The notes: a model not told the origin generated them from the letters alone. A stretch of DNA of 64,000 nucleotides from Sordariomycetes sp. S80-01Y (GCA_037042185.1 JAXQJY010000024.1:496001-560000), one strand, 5' to 3'; positions 1 through 11,343 are shown, numbered from the stretch's first letter. Program-made: numbers and translations.

Positions 1-1393
1 CCTGCCAAGATCTCCATCCCTCATACTCGGGGCGCAGGTCGACTGTGCTCGAGTCGCACAGCCAGCAGCAGGAGCCAAACCAAAAGCACGAACAGCCCAC
101 CTCCCCCGCGCAACGAGCTCGCTTGCAACTCCAAAATCCAAATGGGGACTCATCATTCGGGAGGGGCCCAAGCTGCAGGCGCGCCCCAAACGCGCTTGAC
201 GCTGGCAGGGCTGACTTGCGGGGCGGGTTGCGGCGAGTAAGCCTCGTGGCCAAGCTAGAGAGGTCCCTAGCGCCCCCCCTCTGAGATGTCCGCTGCAGCA
301 GGCTTCTGCGAGCAAAATATGGCACAATCCGAGCAGACCAGACGTTTGCTTTTTTGAGTTGTTGAGCTTGAAGGCTTGAAGACTACGCGGTTGGGTAATA
401 TTGTAAGAAGAGCCTGGACGGCAGCTGAAGAGGCGTCCGACGTAGGGGCTATTGCCAACGGCTCAACGCCATGCAGGCTACGCACTCGGCCATGGAGACT
501 GCACAAGATCTGTCCAAACAATTTCCTCACCCTGGCTATTCCTGGACTGCATGCACTTCCCATCCTTGGTCGACATATTAACAGGCTCAGCCTGCGGAGC
601 CGGATCCTTTCTCACCAACAGCCTCAGCATGTACTTGCGTCCCCACCGAGTCACCGACATCTGACCCAGACAATTTCCCGCCATGCTATTTTTCGCATCA
701 GCGTGGTCCCAATACCATTACCTGCCTGCAGGTTCGGGCCACGGCCGCATGTTTCAACTTTGGCCCGGCCATCTGCCTGCTTGCCCCCATTGGCGAGGCC
801 TTGCACTTCTCCCCGAGGAGCTTCGACTAAGAAGGCGTGCTGTAGATGCACTCTCCAGTAGGCCCCGTCATTTAGGCGCAGCCTCAGCACTAAGACGCTC
901 CGTCGTGGCCTCACTTTGCCTACTTCCGCGCGCCTAAGTTCGGCTGTCCGGCTGGGGCACCTTAGCACCCTGGCCTGGCTAGGGGCCTCGGGGCTGACAT
1001 GGCATCACAAGTCCACCTCTCATTTGTCCAGTCGTCGTGGAACATGGAGACGGCGCTGCGGCTGAGTTGCGCTCCTCATCTGCGAGATTTGCTGTACCCT
1101 TCGTAGGGCTGCCTGCAATGGATGAGACGGGCATTAAAGAGCTGACGGCCCCAGCTGCACGGTAGGTGGTCTAGAAAGACCGGTTCTTCGACGCTTGTCT
1201 CCTCTTTGTACACAAGTACCACTTGATACGACCCTTTGATGCAATGATACCGCCCTAACGACTTTTTCGGGACCTTTTCTTTTCTACCATTTGGCATAGA
1301 CCGACGGGATAGACTCCACGACTACCCCCTCACCGACGACGACCGTAGTAGACTATCGCACGAGCAGCCGAGTCCTGATAGAGCACCTTTACA
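1..1393. other. gene-free stretch upstream of the four-pass membrane protein gene
   Basis: Several short open frames overlap here on both strands, but none has a recognisable domain, a convincing start or consistent splice sites. The last 100 bases before position 1394 are the likely promoter and 5' leader of the next gene. Confidence 0.5.
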
Positions 1394-2513
1394 ATGGGGA
1401 GTCTTCGATCCCAAGCACAGTTCGATCGCGCAAGGTGGCGCCTTCGCCTCCTTTTGCCGCTCTGGGCCCTTCAGCTAGCCCTCACACTCACCATGGCTGG
1501 CCTGTTCGCGTGGCGAGTGGGCGACTCGATGAAGCACTATGACGAACGTGATTCGGACGGCGAGATCCCAACGTTGGAGCTCGTGTAAGTGCCAAGCCTC
1601 CGGCTGTCCTGCTGCGGCGTAGACGAAGCATACTGACAGCAGTAGCTGGGAAACTACCAACGTGGCCCTGTCTGGGCTGGCCACCCTTTGCACGGTCTTC
1701 GAGATCGCCAGGTTTCTGGCCGAAGCTTTGACGCCGTGGACCGTCTTGTTCACGCATGTCATCAAGCTGACATGTGCCGTGTCCTTGCTGATACTCGATG
1801 TCGTGGCGCATACTCGAGGCATTGATGGACACTACTCAACCATCGGCCTGGCTCTCGATGCGGCCTTCCTGTAAGATTGTCAACACGAAGGTATGTGATC
1901 ACGCACTGACCTAAACAGGGTGACTGCCGCGGGCCTGCTCATCTATGCCGTTATGACCTACCGCCGCCTCGTCGCCGAAAGCCACCACCATCACGTCAAG
2001 GGATACGGATTCAACGACGACATCGAGACGCAGAGGCTCGGGGTTTATCCCACCCTCGAGAAGCGCATGTCGTTGGCCTCTTCACGCCTGAGTTTCAGCT
2101 CCCAGCGCGGGCCGCGTGAGTCCTTCGAAGCCGTGCCGCTCGACACCGTCTACCGAACACCGAGCTTCTACAGCCACGAGCGAGATACGAAATTCGACGA
2201 CTTCGTCCAGAGACGGTCCTCGATGGACAAGGGCATCGTCGAGGGGAGGATAAGTCCCAAAGCTCAGCAAGAGGGTGTCACTTTCGGCACGGTGCCGAGT
2301 GGCAGGCCCAGGGGTCCAAGCATGCATAGGGAAGTGAGCTGGCAGAGCGATCATGTGCTCGTGGCGGTGCCGGAAGAAGAGGACGACGACCCAAAGGCGC
2401 ACGGCAGGAAGGACAGGCAGGCATTGCTGAGGGACGACCAGCGCGACAGCGAGGACAGAGAAAGGGTGCCGCAAGAGGTTGACATCGCGGAGCCGCGGTG
2501 GGCGAAAGAGTAG
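1394..2513 (+). CDS. four-pass integral membrane protein, function unknown
   Basis: Three exons, 1394-1584, 1646-1870 and 1919-2513, give 336 residues. Introns of 61 and 48 bp have GTAAGT and GTAAGA donors, branch-like TACTGAC and CACTGAC, and CAG/TAG acceptors, and both junctions keep frame. Four hydrophobic helices are visible: one at about residues 20-45 (LLLPLWALQLALTLTMAG), one after the first junction, one around FTHVIKLTCAVSLLIL, and one spanning the second junction (LVTAAGLLIYAVMTY). A polar C-terminal tail of about 170 residues, rich in Ser, Arg and Asp, follows and probably faces the cytosol. The layout resembles the small tetraspan (MARVEL-like) proteins common in filamentous ascomycetes, but I see no diagnostic motif. 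The splice model is well supported; the function is unknown. Confidence 0.8.
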
Positions 2514-4404
2514 CATTTGGGGTGTTCCTAGAAGCCCCGGCAGCCGGTGTCATCCGTAATGATCATGAAGGCGTTTGGGTTGCATCTGACTTGTTGCTTT
2601 TCCGCGTATCAATGCCTAGCGGATCATTGTCGGCCTTACATAACATGACTTATACCTCCTGATACCACTATCAATTGTCAACCGTGATGACCAAGTTATT
2701 TGACGTGATGAGCAACACGTCTCAAGATAGCAGATCAGCTTGAACTGAGACACCAAGAAGAAAAGAAGCCAGCACTGCCACCGATGCGGTGGAAGTGACG
2801 CGAAAGCAGTCGTCAAAGGTCTCAAACATCGGCATTGGTGTCGATACCCACAGCAGTGACAGCGCGCGGCCGGTCGAGTTCCCGGTCGAGCCCAGAGACG
2901 CGGGTTGTCAGAGATGATCATGAGAGCTCATTGGTAAAGCAAGGCTGCTGCAACCCAATCGACACGATGAGAGAGCGAAAAGCAATTGATTAGCAGAAGG
3001 CGTATCTGCCGCGTAACAAAGGAGCGAGAATAGAATCGACGCGTGGAGGGAGCCACTTGTCGCAATGCGCCATCTCATGCCCAAGCTGGAAGCCACAAGA
3101 TCGTCCATGATCGCTGCGCCAGCCACAGCGTAGCATCATGGAAATTGGAGAAGCTGGCACGAGCCCCCGGGCCCCCGATGCGGACGCGAGCCCGAGTCAG
3201 TGGCATGGCATGCCGTGTTGCAGGTTCCCGCGTACGTATCACCGCAGATCAGCGGGCGGCGTCACCGTGGTCTGTGCAGCGGGAAGAAGGGATGAGCGTG
3301 GATGCAAGTCCCGTACTGGACTCCTTTTTCCCAGGGAAATTTGGAATAGGCAGCAGTCTGGGGAGAGCAGGTCCCTTGGGATCCATGATGCCGCAAAGGA
3401 TGGTGCGCGTTTTTGACATCGCGAATCAAGAGCCAAGGGCCCGGACCGCCCCCTCCGACCATCTTTGGACTCGGCGGCGCAACTCGGCGGCGCAACGCGG
3501 CGTTTATGGGGGAGCAGACGAAATCGAAAATGGCAGAGTTGGGGAAGGTGCAGGCGTGGCCGATCCTTCCCGATGGCGAATCCGGGCTGTTTGGGGGTGT
3601 TAGCGCTGTTTGCCAGGGTTTAACCATTCAGGCTGTGGGCAAACACATCCAGCATCGCGACGGGGCGTGGGCAGCAGGAAGTCGCGCGGGCAGCAACACG
3701 ACTGCTGGGAGCCTTTTTGGCCCGCAAAGAAGCTTAAAATTAAGGTTGGCCGGATGGCGATGGAGCCTCATCGACTCCCGTCAGACGGCATTCCTCTCGT
3801 GTCACCCAGGAATTGGATGACACAAGCCCAGCATGCGCATCTGGAGCTCTACCGTGAGTGATTTGGAACCTGGAATTGCTGATGAATGGAATTCCCTCGA
3901 GTGGTGTGCGGCGAGCTTGGACCGGACGCCAGCCAGCGGGCTCCATTGGCTCAGGCTCAGGCTTCCTTCCACTCGGGGCGACCGCCAAGCACTCCCCAGG
4001 GCTCCCCACGGCGCCTCAGGCCTCATCAGCGCTGAGACACGTCCAGCAGCGCCCCTGGAATCCCTGCTGCCCGTCATCTGGGCAGACGTACTCGTACCTA
4101 CAGGTACGCATCACTGCAGTCTGCGGTGCCGCTGAGAGGCCATGTGGGGGGACCGCGAAGCATCCACCTCGAGTCGCATCGGGGGGGCCACCACTGACGC
4201 AGTTGCTTGCGACTTTTAATTCCAACCCGGCCTCTTGACCTCTGCTCCTCTCCTCCCCCAAGCTTTCCCTTTGCTCTCTGCTCTCTGCTCTCCGTTGCTG
4301 CCAGCCTTTTATGCATAGATTATCCCAGGGCATGTATATCGACTACGTACCGAGACTCGGCCATTGCGACTTCGTGGACGGCGCCGACCCTCCAGACCAC
4401 CACC
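2514..4404. other. long gene-free stretch with HET-gene promoter
   Basis: About 1.9 kb without a supportable gene. It holds a 13-bp tandem direct repeat at 3470-3495 and a strongly pyrimidine-rich tract at about 4238-4300 (repeats of CTCTGCTCT). Such tracts often mark core promoters or 5' leaders in filamentous fungi, so this is the probable transcription start area of the HET gene at 4405. Confidence 0.45.
3470..3495. repeat. 13-bp tandem direct repeat (two copies)
   Basis: CTCGGCGGCGCAA occurs twice head to tail, followed by a third partial GCGGCG. It is non-coding as far as I can see, and its function is unknown. Confidence 0.7.
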
Positions 4405-6861
4405 ATGCCCGCCCGCCAGTCTCGCGGCATGAGCTTCATGAAGCGCACCCTCGACAAGATCGCCCCGAACCGCGACAAGGCTCAGTCCCAGTCCCATTCC
4501 AATAGCAAGGGTTCTTCGCAACGCGCGAAGCCTCTCACCTCGGCGTCGTCCACCACCCTGGCCAACAGCGTCTATTCGGAGAAGCTCGAGGACTTCTCCA
4601 GGACCATGGTCGGCCAGCCCACCGATGCGGACAAATACTCGGTTCTCAAGCTCAACGACAACTTGAGCGTGGCTATTGGGGATAGCTTCGAGGCGAACCC
4701 CAGTGGGCACATCGAGGCCACGGCCAAGTTCGACTATGGGTCCGTCAGGGAGCCCAAGAAGATCCGGCTGCTGCTGATCTTCCCTGCCGCGGGAAGAAAT
4801 GACATGTTGGAGACCATCATGTTCCATGCTGATCTGGACGAGGTTCCCTACCAGGCCCTGTCGCACACTTGCCTGGAAAAGGGGCGCATCAAGCATGTCC
4901 ACTGCAACGGGCGGGGTCTTGCTGTCAGCGAGAGCATGTACCAGGCCCTGGTTGATGTGCGCAACGTCGCCGAGCCGGATGCCTTCTCGATCGTCTGGGC
5001 AGAAGCCGTCTGTATCGATCAGGACGATGTGCGGGACCGTGAGAGGCATCTCCGTCTGGTCAGAGACATTTTCAGTTCGGCGCATGTCACTCTCGCTCAT
5101 CTGGGTGGAACCGAGGACATGGCCGAGCGCGCCTTTGAAACTGTCGACAAGCTTCATGAAGCCTGCAAGTACGACGAGTTCCGCGACCGTCTCGAGCAGG
5201 ATGAGATTGATCTTTCCTCGCTGTCTCATCTCTGCATTGAGGACATCAACCTCGACATCCCCCCTGAGAACCGCCTCGAGGTGACACGGCTGTTCTCGCA
5301 CCACTGGTTTGAGCGCATCTGGAACTGGCAGGAGGTCGGCCTGTCAAGGAAGGTCTGCATCATGTACGGTGGCGAGTTGAGGACTTGGGGTTACTTTGCC
5401 GACGTGGCGTGGTGCATGTACCAGCTGCGCTGGGAGACGAGCATTGGGGACGACTGTCTTGCGCCGGGACGCACAAGGGAGGAACTGAAGCACTACCACA
5501 TTCTTCATCTCGACGAACATCGAGATGGTGCTCTGCACGGCAGCACCTTCAGTCTGCTTAGTCTGTTGACCGAGTCGCGTCACTTCTCTGCCGCCAATCC
5601 CCTGGATCGCATCTTCGCACTCTACTCCCACATTGGCAACTCTCGAGAGCAAGATATCGTCGAGGCTTTCTTCGACTACAGCCTGCCTCGCCTGGACATG
5701 TACTTGAACATCACGCTCAACTGCATCCTGTCGCACCGTACGCTTGATGTGCTGCACTTGGCGCACAATAACGATGTCGCCGAAAACTGGCCTTCCTTCG
5801 TGCCGGATTTGTCGACCCGCGACAACATGCGCATCTTGGGCTCGAAGAATGGCCGTCGCACATGGGAGTACCACGCAAGTGCCGACACCGCTCCTCAGCT
5901 TACCATCCTCAACCACCCCGGTACCACGCGCGAGGGCATCCCGTGGTTCAGCGATGACGTTCACATCGTCCTCAAGGGTATCATGGTCGACGAGATTGTT
6001 GCCGTTGGCAGTGAAATGAAGGGTCCCACGCTCGGATCCAACTCTTTCCTCGCAGACTGGGTCAACACGGCTCTCATGACTGGCGATGGGGAGAAGTTCT
6101 ACACCACCCCCGAGCTGAAGCGCGCCCGTGAACTCCTTCAGTCCACAATGAAGGACCACAAACTCAACGGCGGCAAGTCAGCTGAGTCCAACGGCATGTG
6201 GGTGGCTCGGAGGACCTCCCTCGCCAGCGGTTCAAACCGTCGTCCCAGCGCCGGCGCAGAATCAAGGACGTACCTGCGCAACACCTTCGCTCCGGCCCTG
6301 ATCGAGGCCTTGCAGAAACTCGACATCGACAACGAAGCCGCTCGCGATGCGTCCGGGGACATGGACCCCCACGCCATCCTGCCACACTCCAAGCGGTATC
6401 CCGTCTGGGACATGTCTGTCGTTGAAGCATTCTGGCGCACATTGATAAAGAATCAAGACGAGAACGGCAAGGAACCAGACCCAGCGATGGGGTCTACCCA
6501 CTTCCGGCCCTGGTTCAAAGCTATGTCTGGATCTGTCTCACATATGCTCGAGGCACTCGCTCACGGTCAGAGCGACTCTGGCCCCCGGCCGGAACCTCTG
6601 TTCAACGACCTCGTGCACATATCCTGCAACGGCACGCGCATAGTACGCACCGAGAAGGGCTTCATCGGCACCGTGCCTAGGACCACCAAGAAGGGCGATC
6701 TAATCTGCGTCTTGTTTGGCGGCCAGACGCCGTTTGTCTTGAGGAGGGACCCCCAGCGGGAGGGGCTGTACCGCCTAGTGGGGGATTGCTACGTGCATGG
6801 CTTGATGCACGGAGAGGCGTTGAGCATGGATCTTGACGAGCAGAAGTTTGAGATGCATTAG
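4405..6861 (+). CDS. heterokaryon incompatibility (HET) domain protein
   Basis: Intronless, 818 residues. I chose the ATG at 4405 because it has a strong context (CACCATGCC) and follows a pyrimidine-rich leader; the frame stays open upstream to 4207. The HET domain starts near residue 148. YQALSHTCLEKG stands where the family has YxALSYxWG, followed by a CNG-GLAVSESMYQAL segment, VWAEAVCIDQDD (family: LWIDAICINQxD), an AHVTLAHLGG segment and the WFERIWNWQEV motif. The C-terminus carries the RIVRTEKGFIG...GDLICVLFGG...YVHGLMHGEAL block typical of long HET proteins. HET proteins trigger incompatibility-linked cell death after non-self recognition. The loss of the aromatic-Trp-Gly in the first motif makes this a divergent member, so activity is uncertain. 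The basic Ser-rich N-terminus (1-60) looks disordered. Confidence 0.9.
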   Translation: MPARQSRGMSFMKRTLDKIAPNRDKAQSQSHSNSKGSSQRAKPLTSASSTTLANSVYSEKLEDFSRTMVGQPTDADKYSVLKLNDNLSVAIGDSFEANPSGHIEATAKFDYGSVREPKKIRLLLIFPAAGRNDMLETIMFHADLDEVPYQALSHTCLEKGRIKHVHCNGRGLAVSESMYQALVDVRNVAEPDAFSIVWAEAVCIDQDDVRDRERHLRLVRDIFSSAHVTLAHLGGTEDMAERAFETVDKLHEACKYDEFRDRLEQDEIDLSSLSHLCIEDINLDIPPENRLEVTRLFSHHWFERIWNWQEVGLSRKVCIMYGGELRTWGYFADVAWCMYQLRWETSIGDDCLAPGRTREELKHYHILHLDEHRDGALHGSTFSLLSLLTESRHFSAANPLDRIFALYSHIGNSREQDIVEAFFDYSLPRLDMYLNITLNCILSHRTLDVLHLAHNNDVAENWPSFVPDLSTRDNMRILGSKNGRRTWEYHASADTAPQLTILNHPGTTREGIPWFSDDVHIVLKGIMVDEIVAVGSEMKGPTLGSNSFLADWVNTALMTGDGEKFYTTPELKRARELLQSTMKDHKLNGGKSAESNGMWVARRTSLASGSNRRPSAGAESRTYLRNTFAPALIEALQKLDIDNEAARDASGDMDPHAILPHSKRYPVWDMSVVEAFWRTLIKNQDENGKEPDPAMGSTHFRPWFKAMSGSVSHMLEALAHGQSDSGPRPEPLFNDLVHISCNGTRIVRTEKGFIGTVPRTTKKGDLICVLFGGQTPFVLRRDPQREGLYRLVGDCYVHGLMHGEALSMDLDEQKFEMH

Positions 6862-7084
6862 AAAGCGACCTTATAGAAATGCAAAGGCGTATAGTACGAG
6901 TGATGGTGTGATGGAGAGGGAGGTTGGATCTGGATATTCTATTTTTGTTGCTTCCTGCATACTTCGTATAGATCATAGATCATAGCGCGCACGGTCATCA
7001 TGCATTTAAATACTATACATTCCCCCCTTCCCATATCCCTTCCGTAGTCTTTGCGCCGACAGCTTCACCCCCTTTTCACCCCCC

Positions 7085-7903
7085 CTATCTTGCTTTCCAT
7101 CTCAACTTCCCAACCCAATTTGCCCACTTCTGCACCTCTTCCTGCTCCGTCAACAACTCGACCGTGTAAAAGTCTCTCGCCAGCTCCTCGTTCGTCTTGA
7201 ACTGGTGCACAAACTTGTGGCAAGCGCCGCACAGCCACGCCACGTTCTGCAGGTCCTCCTTGGCATGCCACTGCCTCTTCACGGCCTTCTCGTGCACAGC
7301 CCTGGGTATGAGATGATGATACGATAGGGGAATCCACCACCGCCCGCAGATCTCGCAGTGATCCGTCCGCGTGGACTTGTCCTTTGGCGGGGGGATGGTG
7401 AAGGGCGTGATGTACTCGCTCAGCACCGGCAGCAGGAAAGCCTCCGGTGAGGATGGGAGGCGGGACTCGAGGTCGTCAGGCTTTGCAATGAGATCATACG
7501 TCTGCAGGTTTTCTTCAATCGAAGGGTCCAGGATGAGTGGTGGAAGACAGTCTAGGGTCAGGGGAAAGGTGTATTGCTTCTGCATCTTTCCGTCCTCCCG
7601 CCATTTCCTGTGCGTCAGCGTCCTCAGCTCATCGGGCAGGCACTCCCAGATCTCCCCCGCCAGGTACTCCATGAAGTCCGCCATGTCGGCTGCGTTGCGC
7701 CGCGCGAGCCATTCCTCGGTGGACTGCTGGCCGGAGGGGTGTTTTCGACAGCCGCCGCGTCTGCGGCAGCAGGGGGGTTTTGGAGGCAGGTGAAGGATGG
7801 AGTCGGAGAGGACTGTCTGGAAGTGCGTGTAATTTTCATCCGTTCCGTGGGGTTCTGATTCCGAAGAGCCCGAGGACGAGGGGCGCGTATTCATTTGTGG
7901 CAT
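7085..7903 (-). CDS. HNH-domain protein (putative nuclease fold)
   Basis: Single exon, 272 residues, transcribed leftwards. The C-terminal third has a zinc-type HNH layout: C183-x2-C186, the H196-H197 pair in SYHHLIP, then C225-x2-C228-H229 and H233. This paired-Cys arrangement is typical of small HNH proteins that bind a structural zinc and use the His pair at the active site. The N-terminal half is acidic and Ser-rich, then helical, with no recognised domain. Two in-frame ATGs lie close together at 7903 and 7894; either could be used. The DNA substrate and cellular role are unknown. Members of this type are widespread in ascomycetes as uncharacterised proteins. Confidence 0.8.
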   Translation of the reverse strand: MPQMNTRPSSSGSSESEPHGTDENYTHFQTVLSDSILHLPPKPPCCRRRGGCRKHPSGQQSTEEWLARRNAADMADFMEYLAGEIWECLPDELRTLTHRKWREDGKMQKQYTFPLTLDCLPPLILDPSIEENLQTYDLIAKPDDLESRLPSSPEAFLLPVLSEYITPFTIPPPKDKSTRTDHCEICGRWWIPLSYHHLIPRAVHEKAVKRQWHAKEDLQNVAWLCGACHKFVHQFKTNEELARDFYTVELLTEQEEVQKWANWVGKLRWKAR

Positions 7904-8246
7904 AATTATTGTGGATATTGTCCTCCGAGAGTGGCGGTCGAAAGGAGGTGTATGCGAGGTTCCAGTAAGGCTAAGGCGGTTGGAGAGGGACGATGTGAGG
8001 GGGTCGATGACGTTTTCGTTGGTGGGTGGGCGTGTAAGTGAGGAGTTGGAGAACTTGAGTCAGATTGTCGCTTCTGTTTCTTCAAACCATCTGTTGAAAC
8101 TGAACCAGCTTCATTTCCAGACACAAAATTCGGCATCCGTTCGAGCTGAATCTCTCGAGAATCTTCTTCACGATCCCAAGCGGACTGGGTGACTCATCTC
8201 GCCGGCGCCTTCGTTGGTCAACCTTGCCTCCACGATAAGCATCATC
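7904..8246. other. divergent promoter region between the HNH and HAD genes
   Basis: 343 bp separate the divergent start codons of the HNH gene (left) and the dehalogenase-like gene (right). I see no gene and no clear TATA box. Confidence 0.4.
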
Positions 8247-9054
8247 ATGGCCAAAACAGTAATCGCATTCGACCTCTTCGGCACTATCCTGTCGACAGAT
8301 TCCATTGCCAAAGAGCTCGCCGAGATCTACGGCGAAGATGCCGCCAATAAGATAGCGCCGTTGGCACGGAGGTATCAGCTAGAGTACACATGGCGATGCA
8401 ACAGCATGGGTAAGATGCACGCTTATCGATCCTGGCTAGCACTCACACGATGCAGGCGTCTATAGGCCGTTTGACGCTTTGACTAAGTGGTCATTTCACC
8501 AGGCCATTTCCGAGACCGTTGGCCTGAAGGATGGCTGGCCCGAGAAGGACCAGGAACGCATCATGAATGCCTACAACGGGCTCAAGCCATACGATGACGT
8601 TCTGGAAACCCTCAACATACTGCGCGAAACCCCGAATCTAGATGTGTACATATTCTCGAATGGCACCCGCCAGATGATCTCCTCTTGCCTGGCCAACTGC
8701 CAGCCCGCGGAAGTGAGCACGCAGCTGGACGGCATCTTCCCGCAGCACCGGCATCTCAGCGTCGACGACGAGGCGCTGCGGGTGTACAAGCCGGACAAGA
8801 GGACTTACGACTACGTTAAGACTCTGACGGGCATGCATTTCACGGCATCCAAGGTCTGGCTGATCAGCTCGAACATGTTCGACATCGTCGGGGCGAGCGA
8901 TGCTGGGCTCAGCACCGTCTTTGTTGACAGGCGCGGCATGGGACACACGGACGGCCTGGGTGCTTGTCTTGGACTCCCCCGGGGAGGAGGGCTGGAAGCT
9001 GCAGGCCTAGCTGATGCCGTGAAGACTATCGTAGAGCATAGTCGGCATGAGTAA
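8247..9054 (+). CDS. haloacid dehalogenase-like hydrolase, (S)-2-haloacid dehalogenase type
   Basis: Two exons, 8247-8409 and 8456-9054 (46-bp intron, GTAAGA donor, TGCAG acceptor), 253 residues. HAD motif I is AFDLFGT with nucleophile D9. Motif II is the FSNGT segment. The VYKPDKRTY segment supplies the conserved Lys, and SSNMFDIVGASDAG is the motif III/IV region. EYTWRCNSMGVYRPF, which spans the splice junction, is typical of L-2-haloacid dehalogenases, which displace halide through an aspartyl ester. Fungal members probably act on undetermined small phosphates or haloacids in the cytosol. The joined junction reads straight through a conserved segment, which supports the intron. Confidence 0.88.
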
Positions 9055-9579
9055 GGATACATTGTCAAGGATTCAAGAGATAGATCGTCACCTAGCAGAA
9101 TTGAAAGCTACACCTTCTTTGGGAATGCGGCCCACCCGGTTCATCTCAGATCTAAGACAGCCCTCATCATAACCCCGAGTATCGCGCCCATCACGCACTC
9201 ACGTATCGTCTTAAGATAAGATCCCTCCCTGCGAGAGGCTGAACCCTCTTGGCCGGTGAGGTCATCGTCCCCCCACACTGGGATATCGGCCCCTGCAGTC
9301 GGGCATTGGCTGACGCGGATCCCCCGCGACCCTGCGGCGTGTCTGCACCAACATTCCTGGCCGGTGCAGTGGGAGGCTGAGGGTGACGAGGGACTGGGAG
9401 CTGGTCTGCAGGAGGCATTTGGGGTCGGATCACGCGGCCAGGTGTGAGCTGGTGCCTTGTGTGAAGGATTGGGATAAAGGGTTGGCGCTGGCACTTCCTA
9501 CATTTGGGATATACTTACCTTTATGCACGTGTATTCGTTCACTCTTGAGTCCCCGGAAAGAATACATCGAGAAGCTACC
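9055..9579. other. intergenic stretch, no gene seen
   Basis: 525 bp with only short overlapping open frames. The right end is presumably the promoter of the gene at 9580. Confidence 0.4.
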
Positions 9580-10188
9580 ATGTCCCCATCAGCAATAACA
9601 CAAACGACCTCGCAGGTCGGGGAAGAGACCATCGTCGAGCTCTCGCCCTACCTCAACGACCTCTCCTCTCTCGACCCCCTCATCAGCCTCCTCGCCATAA
9701 CCTACCGAACCAAAACACCCTCGCCATCGAAGCAGGATCGTCTCCTGACCCTCATGCAAACCCTCGCCGAGCCATCATGCTGCAAGCTCTACGCCCACGA
9801 GGAGATCCGCAACTCCTTCATCCGGTTCCTCTCCCCCGTGCTGAACGGCATGGCAGGCTTGCAGGACTTTGAGAAGGCGGTTTCGGCAGAGATGAGGGAG
9901 GATCCGGAGGGCTTCAGGAGTTTTTGGCAGCTGGAAGAACGGAATCTGTTCCAGGAGATGGTGCAAAACGGCTTCATGGGGGGTGCCAGTCCGGGCGCCG
10001 ACGTCGTGTTTCTGGATACCTTTGTCTCGGAGGATGCGAAGTCGACGAGTAGGATAGCGCTGGGCAGAGAGGGTACCTTGCTCAAGGTGGATGGTAGCTG
10101 TAAAGTTGGTGACAAGGTGATGGTCTGCAAAGACGACAACCCGATTGAGGGACGCGTTGTCTACCATGCAGCTACGTTGGGGAGCTGA
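9580..10188 (+). CDS. conserved-looking hypothetical protein
   Basis: Single exon, 202 residues from the ATG at 9580, whose context ACCATGT is better than that of the in-frame ATG at 9523. I do not recognise the family. The middle is helical and charged (residues about 60-150). The end is a probable small beta domain (EGTLLKVDGSCKVGDKVMVC), vaguely like the C-terminal barrel segment of HET proteins, but too short to assign. There is no signal peptide or membrane segment. The uninterrupted frame and third-position GC bias argue for a real gene. Confidence 0.65.
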   Translation: MSPSAITQTTSQVGEETIVELSPYLNDLSSLDPLISLLAITYRTKTPSPSKQDRLLTLMQTLAEPSCCKLYAHEEIRNSFIRFLSPVLNGMAGLQDFEKAVSAEMREDPEGFRSFWQLEERNLFQEMVQNGFMGGASPGADVVFLDTFVSEDAKSTSRIALGREGTLLKVDGSCKVGDKVMVCKDDNPIEGRVVYHAATLGS

Positions 10189-10467
10189 TCAAAAGTTTGC
10201 AGTTACGAATTGAAACGATAATGACGGAAAATGATACATCGGCCTCACGAGAGCTGTGCACGCTTTTAGGTGATGTTGTGAACTTACAGTTCAAGACGGT
10301 GAGTGGCGTCGATGGCCCCTCCAATTGAGGTCGTACCCAGAAAAATAGCGATGTGACGTCGATTTGTTTTCCACCTCCGACACATGCAACTACGGGCTCT
10401 GCGCGAACGTCAAGCCACCGCCACGCCCGAGCACTGAACCAGCTCACGACGTTTCGGAACCTCAATC

Positions 10468-11343
10468 ATGGGCTCACCCGGCGAAGACGAGCGTGCCAGT
10501 CATTCGCGCCGGCACAGACACCGGGACGACAAGGACGACCGTGACCGAGACGAACGTCGAAGCCGTCGCAAGGATTCAGACCGCGACCGTGACCGCGACC
10601 ACGACCGCCGCCGACGCGACAGACGACGATCCCGAACCCCAGATTCCTCCAGAAGACGAGATGGCGACGGGGAGCGCGAGAGGGACAGAAAACGACGCAG
10701 GTCACGCTCACGGGACCGCCGACACCGCCGCCGTGACGATGCCGGCGAGGTCGAGTCCGAAAGCAAACGCGCCGAGCCCATAAAGCGCTCGGGTCCGCTG
10801 CCCTCGCAAGAGGACTCCTGGGCCGTCACAAAGGGCGAAGACCCGGAGAAGCCAAAGGAGAAGCCGAACTTCGGCACCACGGGCGTCCTTGCCGCAGCGT
10901 CCAACTCAGTTGCACAGGCCGACGGATCAACAGTAACACTGAAATACCACGAGCCGCCCGAAGCCAGGAAGCCACCTGCAAAGGATCAGTGGAAGATGTT
11001 CATCTTCAAGGACGGAGACATCGTCGACGCGATCGATGTTGGACTGCGGACGTGCTGGCTCGTCGGCCGGGACTCCGCGGTCGTTGACCTGCCGGCTGAG
11101 CATCCCAGCATCAGCAAGCAGCACGCTGTCATTCAGTTCCGCTACACAGAGAAGCGCAACGAGTTTGGGGACAAGATCGGGAAGGTCAAGCCGTACATCA
11201 TCGATCTGGAGAGCGCGAACGGGACCATATTGAATGGGGAGAGGATACCCGACAGTCGGTACTTGGAGATCAGGAACAAGGACATGGTGCAATTCGGACA
11301 CAGTTCCAGGGAGTACGTGTTCGTGCTGGCGCCGAGGGAATAA
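10468..11343 (+). CDS. PML1: SNIP1/Pml1-like FHA-domain splicing factor (RES complex)
   Basis: Single exon, 291 residues. Residues 1-100 are an extreme Arg/Asp/Ser-rich tail (RD, RS and DRDRD runs) like those of splicing proteins. A linker leads to a FHA domain at about 195-290. The phosphopeptide-binding residues are visible: G200-R201, the S214-x-S216-K-x-H219 segment (SISKQHA) and N251-G-T (SANGTILNG). This matches SNIP1 of animals and Pml1 of yeast, a subunit with Bud13 and Ist3/Snu17 of the nuclear RES (pre-mRNA retention and splicing) complex. The KYHEPPEARKP segment just before the FHA domain is a typical position for the family's conserved linker. Confidence 0.93.
   Translation: MGSPGEDERASHSRRHRHRDDKDDRDRDERRSRRKDSDRDRDRDHDRRRRDRRRSRTPDSSRRRDGDGERERDRKRRRSRSRDRRHRRRDDAGEVESESKRAEPIKRSGPLPSQEDSWAVTKGEDPEKPKEKPNFGTTGVLAAASNSVAQADGSTVTLKYHEPPEARKPPAKDQWKMFIFKDGDIVDAIDVGLRTCWLVGRDSAVVDLPAEHPSISKQHAVIQFRYTEKRNEFGDKIGKVKPYIIDLESANGTILNGERIPDSRYLEIRNKDMVQFGHSSREYVFVLAPRE

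Noticed and set aside
4309-6159. Two long minus-strand frames (331 and 271 codons) opposite the HET gene
   Set aside because: Shadow frames of the HET gene; no domain, no splice logic.
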